A stretch of 64,000 bases of DNA from CAYZJV01 sp964473245 (GCA_964473245.1 CAYYOL010000005.1:9080-73079); one strand, 5' to 3'. Counted from the first letter of the stretch, positions 8,317 through 16,852 are shown. Translations and numbers: made by a program. Notes: generated by a model not told the origin, from the sequence alone.

Positions 8317-8793
8317 TTATCGTAGCTGTGATGGGATTCTGAGTTCTTGCAATTCGAGAATAATGTTGTCATCTCCTGTAAGTTCTGGAAGTGGAAAGGG
8401 AAGGTTCCGAAGAAATGGTGTCTCTTCGTTTTCTCGAAACAGCTCAACAACGATCGAATATTCGTAGATTCGAGAAATATCACTTGGATCATAACGTAAA
8501 ATGAAATTTACTGGAAATCGCTGGGGGTTTCTGATGGTTTGACTTACTACGGGAACAATTCTTCCGGTTGATACATGTTCAGCAGTAAGTGTAATCTCTA
8601 ACCGAATTCTCGATGGGAAATAGAGGTTGTTAGGATAGAAGATCGATCCTGTGAGCACACGATAGGGGATTTTTTGTGCAGGTGGTGTTAGATCAATCTC
8701 ATCGATGGTTACGCAGCTCCAGAAGAGAAGCGGAATCAAAAGAGTTGCGAAGATGTAAAAAATTGCCAGCGGTGTCCTCATTCTTTTTCGCAC
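8317..8793 (-). CDS. YbaY/YscW-like lipoprotein
   Basis: A 158-residue protein with a hydrophobic leader ending in a lipobox (LLFWSC, Cys about residue 27), so it should be an outer- or inner-membrane-anchored lipoprotein. The rest forms a short all-beta domain with the pattern of the YbaY / type III secretion chaperone YscW family (Pfam PF09619): VLTGSIFYPNNLYFPSRIRLEI, then PVNFILRYDPSDI, then YSIVVELF. Its function is unknown. The start is a GTG with GAGGT upstream. The next gene downstream is argG, and ARG-box-like sites lie both upstream and downstream of this gene. Confidence 0.65.
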   Translation of the reverse strand: MRKRMRTPLAIFYIFATLLIPLLFWSCVTIDEIDLTPPAQKIPYRVLTGSIFYPNNLYFPSRIRLEITLTAEHVSTGRIVPVVSQTIRNPQRFPVNFILRYDPSDISRIYEYSIVVELFRENEETPFLRNLPFPLPELTGDDNIILELQELRIPSQLR

Positions 8794-8847
8794 TGTGATA
8801 CCTCAACACATACTATACTACAGACAGGCAAAAGCGAGAAGAGAGAG

Positions 8848-8888
8848 ATTATATAAGAGCATAAAGTATTAAACTGCATATGTTTTCA
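8848..8888 (-). promoter_or_regulatory. Upstream region of the YbaY-like gene with -10 and ARG-box-like site
   Basis: The AT-rich region 8794-9044 holds a minus-strand TATAAT (8848-8853) with only a weak -35, and an ARG-box-like TGCATATGTTTTCA at 8875-8888 overlapping where that -35 would be. More TGCATA and TATACATA half-sites lie at 8890-8935. The match to ARG boxes is weaker than at argG. Confidence 0.3.
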
Positions 8889-8988
8889 TAAATTATACAT
8901 AATACAGAATAAAAATACAAAAAGTATGCACAAGAACATAAGAATATGTTGCAATTCCAAAATATGAGAGACAGCCCTTCATGAAAGG

Positions 8989-9017
8989 TTGACATATTAC
9001 AAAAATTGGCTTACATA
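8989..9017 (+). promoter_or_regulatory. Promoter of the Fur/PerR-family gene
   Basis: TTGACA (8989-8994), 17 bp, then TACATA (9012-9017). An inverted repeat CATAC-ATTT-GTATG (9014-9027) overlaps the -10 and the predicted start point and is a candidate operator for autoregulation. Confidence 0.6.
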
Positions 9018-9044
9018 CATTTGTATGACAGGAGAAGTGTGATC

Positions 9045-9473
9045 ATGTTACAAATGCCTTTCTTAAAACCTGGCGATGAGAAGCAGGTGCTTCTTGAACA
9101 CGGGGTGAGACCGCTAAATCACCGCGTAGCCGTATATCGTTATCTGGTAGAACACCAGAATCATCCGACAGCAGATGATATCTATGGAGATCTGAAGAGA
9201 CATATGTCTTCTATCTCGAGAACGACTGTCTATAATGTCCTGAATCTGCTATGTGACCATAATGTGGTGAAGCGGATAGCAATCGAGAAAAATGAAATGC
9301 GTTACGATGCCAATACAGCGAATCATATCCATTTCAAGTGCAGGGATTGTGGAAATGTATATGACTTACATACCAATACATTCCCGCAGATAGCTGTTCC
9401 AGATGGGTTCTGTGCCGAAGATGTTCAGATTAACATAACCGGGTATTGCCCCGCCTGCGAAGCGACCGCTTGA
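9045..9473 (+). CDS. Fur-family regulator, PerR-like
   Basis: A 142-residue metal-dependent repressor. The winged helix includes HPTADDIYGDLKRHMSSISRTTVYNVLNLLCDHNVV. The dimerisation domain has HIHFKCRDCG and a second CPAC pair near the C-terminus, a four-Cys structural zinc site as in PerR/Fur. The regulatory-site His and Asp residues are compatible with PerR, but PerR, Fur and Zur cannot be separated safely without alignment. The start is the ATG behind AGGAG; an upstream in-frame start at 9006 would overlap the promoter. It is a single gene, convergent with hflC. Confidence 0.88.
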   Translation: MLQMPFLKPGDEKQVLLEHGVRPLNHRVAVYRYLVEHQNHPTADDIYGDLKRHMSSISRTTVYNVLNLLCDHNVVKRIAIEKNEMRYDANTANHIHFKCRDCGNVYDLHTNTFPQIAVPDGFCAEDVQINITGYCPACEATA

Positions 9474-9507
9474 TACTATCTCATCAATAGACATCTCATA
9501 TAAAAAA

Positions 9508-9543
9508 AGCCATCATCCGAAACATCTGCTCTGGACGATGGCT
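9508..9543 (-). terminator. Intrinsic terminator downstream of hflC
   Basis: An 11-bp stem (AGCCATCATCC paired with GGACGATGGCT, one G-T pair) with a 14-base loop. On the minus strand it is followed by a run of seven T, giving a standard terminator for hflK-hflC. On the plus strand there is no T run. Confidence 0.8.
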
Positions 9544-9566
9544 ATATAAATGCACGTTCTATTCTA

Positions 9567-10553
9567 CTAGTATGTACTATCCTTACCATACAAGATGGTG
9601 AAGTAGTCCATATCTGTCGAGAATACCTTGTTGATGTTCGGAATCGTCTTCTTGTACGACTCCAAGGTTCTCCAGAGCGTGAAGAATTCGGTATCCTGTT
9701 CGTAAGCCTCAGCATAGATCTTTGTCGCTCGAGCATCGGCAATACCTTTGATACGTTCCGATTCGGCATATGCCTGACTCAAGATACTTCTCTTGTCATT
9801 GTCTGTCTTTCCGACCCATCTTGCCAACTGACCTTGACCGTAGGAACGGTAGGCTTCGGCAATCTGATTCCTCTCCTTAATCATGCGCTGATAGACACTT
9901 TGGGTGAGGTCGTCACTGTAACGAATCTGTCGAATAACGATGTCGATCACTTCAATGCCAAACTCTTGTGTGAATCTGCTTGCCATAGTCAGCATCTGTT
10001 GACTCAGCCCTTCACGTCCAATACTAATGGATTCTTGCTGCGTCTCGGTTCGTGTGAGATTCCTCAGTTGTTCGGCATCTTCAAGATTCTCGACATTCTG
10101 AACTTGCTCTTCTACGCGCAGTATGTTGATCTTGTTCGAATTCCTGACCGCTTCATTGAGATAGTTCTCACTTATGACGGTTCTGATGGTGGAGTCGATG
10201 ACATCGTTCAATCTGAGAATCGCATTCGGCATGGTGTTTACCGACTGGTAAAACAGGGCAGGATCTGTTATGCGCCATCTAGCAGTGGTATCGACCCATA
10301 TGAACTGATTTTCCTTGGTCGGAATACGTTGTGCATCGCCGTCCCAACTCATGATCTTCTTGGGATACTTCACGACATTGTCCACAACCGGCACCTTGAA
10401 CTTCAAACCAGCGTCCATGTATGTGTTCTCGATTCTTCCGAATCGGGTGACGACAGCAACTTCTCCTTCCTGAACAATGAAGAACGGTCCAAGAAGAACG
10501 AACACTACAAGCACTATAAGAATGATTACCAGGGTAGTTATAAGTTTTTTCAT
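9567..10553 (-). CDS. hflC: HflC, prohibitin-like regulator of FtsH
   Basis: A 328-residue membrane-anchored SPFH/band-7 protein. One N-terminal transmembrane segment (MKKLITTLVIILIVLVVFV) is followed by the SPFH domain (FFIVQEGEVAVVTRFGRI, then the LNDVIDSTIRTVISE region), a coiled-coil part with QEFGIEVIDIVIRQIRY, and the conserved QAYAESERIKGIADARATKIYAEAY region. With HflK it forms the complex that surrounds the FtsH protease. Its ATG overlaps the hflK stop by 4 bp (ATGA), indicating translational coupling, and a terminator follows. Confidence 0.95.
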   Translation of the reverse strand: MKKLITTLVIILIVLVVFVLLGPFFIVQEGEVAVVTRFGRIENTYMDAGLKFKVPVVDNVVKYPKKIMSWDGDAQRIPTKENQFIWVDTTARWRITDPALFYQSVNTMPNAILRLNDVIDSTIRTVISENYLNEAVRNSNKINILRVEEQVQNVENLEDAEQLRNLTRTETQQESISIGREGLSQQMLTMASRFTQEFGIEVIDIVIRQIRYSDDLTQSVYQRMIKERNQIAEAYRSYGQGQLARWVGKTDNDKRSILSQAYAESERIKGIADARATKIYAEAYEQDTEFFTLWRTLESYKKTIPNINKVFSTDMDYFTILYGKDSTY

Positions 10554-11545
10554 CTGACACCTCCCTGGCTGAAACTCAGGTCACTGATGGGAAGGAAGTT
10601 ATCCAACTCCTTATCAATGAGCGTAAGCGTTCCAGCATCGGCCTGGTCAAGAATTTCTTCCATAGCTTCGATATACAAGCGTCTTGCCGTGATATCCTTG
10701 CTCAATTCGTATGCTTCAAGTACGGAAATGAAGCGCGCAACATCTCCCTGTGCATTGTTGACACGTTCGGCAGCATATCCTTCTGCAACCTGGATGAGCT
10801 GTGCAGCTTCACCCTGAGCTCGTGGGATTTCACGGTTGTATTGCTCTTTTCCTTCGTTGATCAGTCTGTTCATATCCTGAATTGATTTGTTGACATCCTC
10901 AAACGCATCTTGTACCTCACCAACAGGGGGTACGATGTTCTGCAACTTGACAGTAACCACACGTACACCAAAGTTGTACGAATCGAATGCTTTTTGCATA
11001 CGATCCTGCGATTCAATCTCGATTGCGGTTCTTTCGCTCGACATGATTGCGAGAATAGGGAGGTCTCCAACCAACTGGTTGATTACACTCTGACTGATAT
11101 CTCTGATAGTCTTGTCTCGCTCCTGAACATTGAACAACCATTTCGCAGGATCTTCAATCCTGTATTGAATGATCCACTGCACATCTACTATGTTCAAATC
11201 TCCTGTCAACATAATCGACTCACCTGCCGAAGAACCGGAAGGGCTCGACATGAATGAAGAACTATAGTTCTGTGAAGGGGTTGTCTGTCCGAATGTCATG
11301 GTCTGGACGACTCTCGTAGGAATATTGTAGTTTCTATCGATTCCCAGAGGAAGTTTTGTCTGTAGCCCTGGTCCCACAATTCGGTTGAATTTACCGAATC
11401 GCAACACCACGGATTGTTCCGTCTGATCAACTACAAAGAAGCTACTCATTACCAATATGAACAGTATCACTACTGCAACAACGGCAATGATGAGCTTCGG
11501 ACTCAGTTGAAACGGATTTCGGGACGATGCTCCCGTAGTATTCAT
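10550..11545 (-). CDS. hflK: HflK, prohibitin-like regulator of FtsH
   Basis: A 331-residue partner of HflC. It has a short N-terminal cytoplasmic stretch, one transmembrane helix (LIIAVVAVVILFILVMSSFFVV), and a SPFH domain with VVLRFGKFNRIVGPGLQTKLP and DVQWIIQYRIEDP; the C-terminal half has the AQGEAAQLIQVAEGYAAERV segment. It lacks the long Gly-rich N-terminus of E. coli HflK. The start is the ATG behind GGAGGAG; the longer frame to 11572 has no such site. A TTGACG/TACATT promoter lies just upstream, divergent from metG. Confidence 0.94.
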   Translation of the reverse strand: MNTTGASSRNPFQLSPKLIIAVVAVVILFILVMSSFFVVDQTEQSVVLRFGKFNRIVGPGLQTKLPLGIDRNYNIPTRVVQTMTFGQTTPSQNYSSSFMSSPSGSSAGESIMLTGDLNIVDVQWIIQYRIEDPAKWLFNVQERDKTIRDISQSVINQLVGDLPILAIMSSERTAIEIESQDRMQKAFDSYNFGVRVVTVKLQNIVPPVGEVQDAFEDVNKSIQDMNRLINEGKEQYNREIPRAQGEAAQLIQVAEGYAAERVNNAQGDVARFISVLEAYELSKDITARRLYIEAMEEILDQADAGTLTLIDKELDNFLPISDLSFSQGGVR

Positions 11546-11586
11546 TACATCTCCTCCTTGCATACAAGGCATGTAGCCATAGCAAC

Positions 11587-11615
11587 AATGTAGCTCAGAT
11601 GAGAGGCAACGTCAA
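11587..11615 (-). promoter_or_regulatory. hflKC promoter
   Basis: On the minus strand TTGACG (11610-11615), 17 bp, then TACATT (11587-11592), 41 bp before the hflK ATG. Confidence 0.55.
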
Positions 11616-11631
11616 TGAACCGCATGTATTA

Positions 11632-11660
11632 TTGAAAAAAGGTGTGTTCAAGGGTATAGT
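11632..11660 (+). promoter_or_regulatory. Candidate metG promoter, leaderless geometry
   Basis: TTGAAA (11632-11637), 17 bp, then TATAGT (11655-11660). Only 7 bp separate the -10 from the metG ATG at 11668, so transcription would start at or next to the start codon. Confidence 0.5.
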
Positions 11661-11667
11661 GGTCTTC

Positions 11668-14048
11668 ATGAAAAAACGATTGATAACCTCAGCACTTCCT
11701 TATGTAAATAATATTCCCCATCTCGGGAATCTGATTCAGGTGTTATCCGCAGACTGTTTCGCCCGCTTTTGCCGTTCCAAGGGTTACGAAACACTGTATG
11801 TCTGCGGTACCGACGAATATGGTACCGCCAGTGAGACCCGGGCACTCCAAGAGGGTGTGGATCCTCGTGAACTCTGTGATCGATACCATGTGATTCATCG
11901 AGACATCTACAGCTGGTTTGAGATCGATTTCGACCATTTTGGGAGAACTAGTAGTCCAGAACAGACCGAGATCGTACAGGATGTCTTCAAGAAAGTGGAC
12001 GCTGCCGGATATATTCGCCCTTCGGAGATTGAGCAACTTTACTGTGAGCACGACAAACGATTTCTTGCAGACCGTTTTGTTGAAGGAACTTGTCCGAAAT
12101 GTGGATCAACTGGAGCGAGAGGAGATCAGTGCGATTCGTGCGGAACACTGCTCGATCCAACCGAACTCGTCGAGCCTGTATGTGGGGTCTGTGGCAATAC
12201 ACCGGTACTGAGAAGGACACGACATCTGTACATAGATCTCCCCAAAGCGCTCCCGCTTCTTGAATCGTGGTTGGACAAAGCATCAGTCGAAGGCTTCTGG
12301 GCACGAAACGCCATTCAGACTACTCGTTCATGGATCAGGGATGGCTTGAAGGAACGTGCCATTACGCGTGACTTGAAATGGGGCATACCCGTACCTAAAG
12401 AGGGGTATGAAGACAAGGTGTTCTATGTCTGGTTCGATGCACCGATCGGTTACATCTCGATTACAGCCGAATACACAGACACATGGAAAAGCTGGTGGCA
12501 GAATCCGGAAGAGGTCGAGCTGTTCCAGTTTATCGGGAAAGACAATATCCCATTTCATACGGTGATCTTTCCGACAACGCTTCTTGCGACCGGAGAGCAA
12601 TGGACTATGCTCCACCACATGTCTTCGAGTGAGTATTTGAACTATGAAGGTGGAAAATTCTCTAAGAGCAAAGGAACCGGTGTCTTTGGTAACGATGTAC
12701 AGGAGACCGGCATTCCTGCTGATATGTGGAGATTCTACCTCTACTACAATCGACCGGAGAAGTCAGACGTATTATTCACCTGGAAAGACTTTCAGGAAAA
12801 GGTGAATGGAGAACTGATCGGAAACCTATCGAATCTGGTCAACAGAACACTCACATTCATCACCCGGTTCTACGATGGAAAAGTACCAGAAGGTTCGATA
12901 GACAGTAACCTCGCGAAACAGATCATCGAGAAAGAGTCAGAGATCGACAATCTCTTCGAACATGCCGAACTGAGAGAGGCATTGAGAAGGGTGTTCGCCC
13001 TTGCCTCGATAGGAAACAAAGCTTTCCAGGATGGAGAGCCTTGGAAGATGAGGACCGAACAACCGGAATCTGCCGCTTCGCTTCTGAGAACATTGGTCTA
13101 CCTGATTCGTGATCTTGGTATTCTTATTCAACCGTACATGCCAGAGACTTCTCGAACACTATTGGGCTTTCTCGGATCTGAACATGCAAGCTGGGAACAT
13201 CTGGGTACTTTCACCGGTGTACAGGAAATAGCTAAACCGACATACCTGTTCTCCAAATTGGAGGATGAACGTATAGAGACACTGCGAATTCGCTATGCAG
13301 GCAGTCAGGAATCAAGGAAAGAGGAGAAGCAACAGATGGAAGCACCACAGGAAACACCACAGGAAACACCACAGGAAACACCACAGGAAACACCNNNNNN
13401 NNNNNNNNNNNNNNNNNNNNNNNNNNNNNNNNNNNNNNNNNNNNNNNNNNNNNNNNNNNNNNNNNNNNNNNNNNNNNNNNNNNNNNNNNNNNNNCACCAC
13501 AGGAAACACCACAGGAAACACCACAGGAAACACCACAGGAAACACCTGCAGAGATCTTTGCACAGAAAGTGACATTGAAAGTAAGCAAGATCGTCGATGT
13601 CCAGCGACATCCCAATGGAGACAAACTCTATATTATCCAGGTGGATACCGGTGCCGAAGAGCCGACTACAATCGTCTCCAGCATCGTTCCATACTATACT
13701 GAAGAGCAACTGCATGGCAAAAACATCGTCCTTGTGCAGAACTTGAAGCCGGCAAACTTCAGGGGAGTGAAGAGCAGAGGGATGTTGCTTGCAGCCAGTG
13801 ATCGAGACGAAGCCGTTCCTCATTCGACCTGTGAAGTCCTGTTTGCTGATCAGTATCCGATCGGAACAGAATTACTTCCTGAAGGTTTTGATGCTCCCGA
13901 GAATCCAAGAAGTCAAGTGAAGGCTGACCAATTCTTCTCCTTGAGACTCTACACCGAGAATGGAGTTGTGAAAATCGATGGTAAACCCATACAAGCGGAA
14001 GGGAAGGCTTTGGTAGCCACCACGTATGTGAATGGAGAGGTGGGCTGA
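11668..14048 (+). CDS. metG: Methionyl-tRNA synthetase with repeat linker, interrupted by gap
   Basis: Charges tRNA-Met. The catalytic domain has the HIGH-type motif NIPHLGN near residue 20, zinc knuckles (CPKCGSTGARGDQCDSC, then CGVCG), and the KMSKS-type FSKSKGTG. The anticodon-binding helices follow. From about residue 560 there is a Pro-Gln-Glu-Thr repeat linker, then a C-terminal tRNA-binding domain (SKIVDVQRHPNGDKLYIIQVD, KPANFRGVKSRGML). The frames left and right of the 100-N gap disagree, but both read PQET in their own frame, so this is one gene whose gap length is a placeholder, not a frameshift. The start lacks a Shine-Dalgarno; the longer frame to 11599 contains the promoter. Confidence 0.93.
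13345..13544 (+). repeat. 12-bp tandem minisatellite inside metG (PQET repeats), with assembly gap
   Basis: Perfect copies of CCACAGGAAACA: four before the gap (13345-13392) and four after it (13497-13544). The left side ends in CC and the right side begins with CA, so the missing DNA should be 8 + 12n bases, giving at least nine copies in total. The 100-N gap does not fit that series and is a placeholder. Each unit adds Pro-Gln-Glu-Thr in frame between the anticodon domain and the C-terminal tRNA-binding domain. Confidence 0.95.
13395..13494. other. Assembly gap (100 N) within the metG repeat
   Basis: Exactly 100 N in the middle of a perfect tandem repeat; almost certainly caused by unresolved repeat copies. 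Confidence 0.97.
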
Positions 14049-14052
14049 TTAG

Positions 14053-15129
14053 ATGTCCGAAACCACCATAGAGCGAGTTGGTCTGGATCAGCTGGATCCA
14101 ACCATGAATCCTTTCCAGAGCCATTTCTGGGCAAGCTTGAAACGTCCCTCCGGGTGGAGGGCGTTTGCCTTTCGATTCACAGCCGAAGGTGCCGATGGTC
14201 ATTCGCATTCAGTCGTGATCATGGTACTCGTTCGTCGGCTGCTGCTTGGATTCAGGCTCGCCTATATCCCATTTGCTCCACCGGTGCACGAATTTGCGCA
14301 AGAGCCATCTGTAACCATCAGTACATTGGCAAAGAGTCTTCGCAAAATGCTGCCCAAGGGGATGGCGTTCGTACGGTTCGACCTGCCGTGGGTAGAGCCC
14401 GATACTATCGAATTGCCGGAATTGACAGGAAAGAGCATACGAGTCTGCAGGGAGTCTGTTCAACCAGAGGGTACTACCCGTATTCTTCTTTCGGAGGGGT
14501 ATGAACATGTTCGTATGCGGTACCGTGAACGAGCGAGAAGAAACATCCGTAAGGCAAGAGCTCACGGGATCGAGATTCGCACATGGGATGGTTCGGAAAA
14601 ATCGTTCACTGCTTGGTATAACGTCTATGTAGAGACTGCCAAAAGAGACGGTTTTGTGGCTCGTCCAGCTTCTTATCTTCGCCATCTACTCGCCTTGGAT
14701 GCTTCTCAAGTCTCAAGTCACCTCTATATTGCTTATCAGGGTGGAAGAATCCTAGGTGGAGCGCTTATCATTGCCTCTTCCGGAGTCTCTATCTACTTAT
14801 ATGGAGCATCACTTCGCGTGGAGGGGTGTTCTCCATCGTATCTGTTGCAGGATTATGCGATTCGGGATGCCTGTTCACGCGGGTGTAGAATCTATGATCT
14901 ATTCGGCATAAGCGGACCTGGTAACAGAGGGATTCATCTGGAAGGGCTTCGACTATTCAAGCGGGCATTCGGAGGATTTGTCTGTTACCGGTCACCTTCG
15001 GTCGACTTCGTCTATCGGCATATCGTTCGGTTCTTCTATATTCGATTGGAACAGATCAGATACAACTCTCACCGCAAGCGGCAACCAGCCCGAATGGCAC
15101 AACAGTATTCAGTAGCTCGAGAGGAGTAG
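14053..15129 (+). CDS. FemAB-family aminoacyl-tRNA:peptidoglycan precursor aminoacyltransferase
   Basis: A 358-residue protein with the double GNAT-like fold of FemX/FemA/FemB, enzymes that add amino acids from aminoacyl-tRNA to the stem peptide of lipid-linked peptidoglycan precursors. Supporting segments are NPFQSHFWASLKRPSGW near the N-terminus, the basic helix MRYRERARRNIRKARAHGIEI, and GGRILGGALIIASSGVSIYLYGAS followed by YLLQDYAIRDACSRG and YDLFGISGP. No transmembrane segment is evident. It starts 4 bp after metG and may be translated with it, and it converges with murD, another cell-wall gene. The amino acid added cannot be predicted. Confidence 0.85.
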   Translation: MSETTIERVGLDQLDPTMNPFQSHFWASLKRPSGWRAFAFRFTAEGADGHSHSVVIMVLVRRLLLGFRLAYIPFAPPVHEFAQEPSVTISTLAKSLRKMLPKGMAFVRFDLPWVEPDTIELPELTGKSIRVCRESVQPEGTTRILLSEGYEHVRMRYRERARRNIRKARAHGIEIRTWDGSEKSFTAWYNVYVETAKRDGFVARPASYLRHLLALDASQVSSHLYIAYQGGRILGGALIIASSGVSIYLYGASLRVEGCSPSYLLQDYAIRDACSRGCRIYDLFGISGPGNRGIHLEGLRLFKRAFGGFVCYRSPSVDFVYRHIVRFFYIRLEQIRYNSHRKRQPARMAQQYSVAREE

Positions 15130-15131
15130 CA

Positions 15132-16448
15132 TCACTCTCTTTCCTGCAGATCCTCAAACAACTTTCTAAACTGGTCGCCCCGATCGAACTCGTGCTTGAA
15201 CATACCGAACGATGCAGCACCAGGTGACAGAATGACAGCAACATGTGGGAGCATGTCGGTGTCGGCCTCTGCTGCCCGGCAGGCAGCGTAAAACGCTTCA
15301 TGCATCGAATCGAAAGGTCCTTGATAGGAGATGTCATTGTCGTGGAGGAGGGGTATAAGTTTGTTTCGGGTGAAGCTTCCCTCAAGCAGATATATGTTGG
15401 AGGCATCTTGCACCGCCTTGAGCATGCCGTCCGGCTTGAGGTTCTTGTCCGTTCCTCCACAGATGAGATGGTAGGCCCAGGGACAACTACTACAGGAGAA
15501 TGTTACAGCTTCAGGAATTGTAGCCGAAGAGTCGTTGATATAGACCACATGGTTCTTCACACCCAGTTGTTCCTGCCTATGTGGAACTCCTCTGAAGGAG
15601 ACAAGTGCTTCTGAGATCTGTTTGATTCCGAGTCCAAGACTTCTACAAATTGCCCAGGCTGTGCGAATTTTTACATCGCTCGATTCAGCGCCAAAAAAAC
15701 TCTCAGTGGTACGAACAAATCTTGGTTTGATATTCGAAATATCCAGTACTTCTTTATATACCACTTTGGGAACAATCATTCTGGTCTCTCTTGAATCGAA
15801 CAAGATCCATTTGTCATCTTTGTATGTTTGATAGTCTGCGTACCGGTTCAGATGATCCGGAAACAACGATGTGAGTGCAACCAAGTGGAAATCGGGCCTT
15901 TGGTCTCTCATGGTCATGAAGAGATCACGAATCTGCCAACTGGAGAATTCGCAGATCAGGTATTCAGGGAGAGACTTTCCCTTATGGAGTCTACGTTCCA
16001 GTTCTGCAAGTATAGAGAAACCACTTATTCCCATATTCCCCATCTGCAACGCCTCATGCCCCTGTTTCTCAAGAATATGTGCTACAGCAGCTACGGTTGT
16101 TGTCTTACCTTTGGTGCCGGTGACTGCAATTTTCTTGAGAGGCTGAACGAGTGGGGATTCTAGGAGATAGGCAATATCGGTGGTTATCCGTTTAGCGTAC
16201 TGCAGGTACTGATTGTCGGGACTGACTGCGGGGTTTTTCACTACAAGGTCTGCCCAACGGAAGTCCTCTTCGCGATGTTCTCCACACACAACAAGAGCTC
16301 CTCGCTCACGGAGGATCTCAACAGGATTTCCCAATTCAGACTCTGGTCGCATGTCTGTTACCCGTACTTCGTGGTCACGATCCAGAAAATATCCTGCTGA
16401 TGCAAAGCCGCCACCAAGGGTTCCAAGGCCGAAAATCAATACTCGCAT
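15132..16448 (-). CDS. murD: UDP-N-acetylmuramoyl-L-alanine:D-glutamate ligase
   Basis: Adds D-Glu to UDP-MurNAc-L-Ala in the cytoplasm. The 438-residue product has an N-terminal Rossmann-like domain (LIFGLGTLGGGFASAGYF), the Mur ligase P-loop VTGTKGKTTTVAAVAHIL (about residues 110-127), the central-domain SLFPDHLNRYADYQTYKDDK, and the C-terminal FRGVPHRQEQLG and INDSSATIPEAV segments. The start was chosen by homology (MRVLIFGLG); it has no Shine-Dalgarno, but a TTGCGA/TACAAT promoter ends 9 bp before it. It stops 2 bp from the convergent FemAB gene, with no terminator in between. Confidence 0.93.
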   Translation of the reverse strand: MRVLIFGLGTLGGGFASAGYFLDRDHEVRVTDMRPESELGNPVEILRERGALVVCGEHREEDFRWADLVVKNPAVSPDNQYLQYAKRITTDIAYLLESPLVQPLKKIAVTGTKGKTTTVAAVAHILEKQGHEALQMGNMGISGFSILAELERRLHKGKSLPEYLICEFSSWQIRDLFMTMRDQRPDFHLVALTSLFPDHLNRYADYQTYKDDKWILFDSRETRMIVPKVVYKEVLDISNIKPRFVRTTESFFGAESSDVKIRTAWAICRSLGLGIKQISEALVSFRGVPHRQEQLGVKNHVVYINDSSATIPEAVTFSCSSCPWAYHLICGGTDKNLKPDGMLKAVQDASNIYLLEGSFTRNKLIPLLHDNDISYQGPFDSMHEAFYAACRAAEADTDMLPHVAVILSPGAASFGMFKHEFDRGDQFRKLFEDLQERE

Positions 16449-16457
16449 AGTATGAGC

Positions 16458-16486
16458 ATTGTATCGAGCTAGCAGTATCATCGCAA
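16458..16486 (-). promoter_or_regulatory. murD promoter, near-leaderless geometry
   Basis: On the minus strand TTGCGA (16481-16486), 17 bp, then TACAAT (16458-16463); 9 bp separate the -10 from the ATG, so the leader would be 0-3 bases. Confidence 0.5.
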
Positions 16487-16501
16487 GAAGGTGAACCCCT
16501 C

Positions 16502-16530
16502 TTGACGTTATTTTGTTATCCGCGCATAAT
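16502..16530 (+). promoter_or_regulatory. Promoter of the bS22/mS38-like gene
   Basis: TTGACG (16502-16507), 17 bp, then CATAAT (16525-16530), about 54 bp before the GTG start. Confidence 0.6.
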
Positions 16531-16584
16531 GGCACGGTAATTACATTTTCGAACGAGATATCTTATCGATGAAGGAGCTCTATC

Positions 16585-16677
16585 GTGCCTTGTGGAAGAA
16601 AAAGAAAAAGACATAAGATTGCTACGCACAAGCGTAAGAAAAAACTGAGAAAGAATAGACACAAGAACAAGAAGTAA
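16585..16677 (+). CDS. Small basic ribosomal protein, bS22/mS38 (AURKAIP1/COX24-domain) type
   Basis: A 30-residue, extremely basic protein beginning MPCGRKRKRHKIATHKRK and ending in KKLRKNRHKNKK. It matches the short AURKAIP1/COX24 domain known from mitochondrial small-subunit protein mS38 and from bacterial proteins such as mycobacterial bS22. In ribosome structures such peptides thread into the small-subunit rRNA. It starts at a GTG eight bases after AAGGAG, has its own TTGACG/CATAAT promoter and is followed at once by a strong terminator, so it is an independent transcript just upstream of the rpsF operon. Its size means many gene callers would miss it. Confidence 0.82.
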   Translation: MPCGRKRKRHKIATHKRKKKLRKNRHKNKK

Positions 16678-16703
16678 CAGTGTGTTCTTGCAATCTTATC
16701 GAA

Positions 16704-16730
16704 ACCGTCGGATCGTTCCGGCGGTTTTTT
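16704..16730 (+). terminator. Intrinsic terminator after the bS22/mS38-like gene
   Basis: A 9-bp stem (ACCGTCGGA with TCCGGCGGT, one G-T pair), TCGT loop, then six T. It separates the small ribosomal gene from the rpsF promoter. Confidence 0.88.
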
Positions 16731-16768
16731 CTACTCGAATACAATCTGTGGTGTTGAACCACGCCTCC

Positions 16769-16798
16769 TTGACATGTAGGAAATACTTATGATAGGTT
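16769..16798 (+). promoter_or_regulatory. Promoter of rpsF-ssb-rpsR-yybS-rplI-dnaB
   Basis: TTGACA (16769-16774), 18 bp, then TAGGTT (16793-16798), giving a leader of about 50 bases before the rpsF ATG. The leader carries TATCCACAGTAAGTGGATC (16812-16830), a small imperfect hairpin (ATCCAC with GTGGAT). Confidence 0.5.
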
Positions 16799-16852
16799 AG
16801 TTTGACCTCTTTATCCACAGTAAGTGGATCATATAGTCCGTAAGGAGGAACT

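Noticed and set aside
13345..13544. Regular short repeats that could suggest a CRISPR array
   Set aside because: The unit is 12 bp, copies are directly adjacent with no spacers, and they are in frame within metG; no cas genes are present.
13395..13572. Apparent frameshift in metG across the gap
   Set aside because: The 100-N gap is a placeholder. The PQET frame is intact on both sides, and the missing length should be 8 + 12n, which is not 100.
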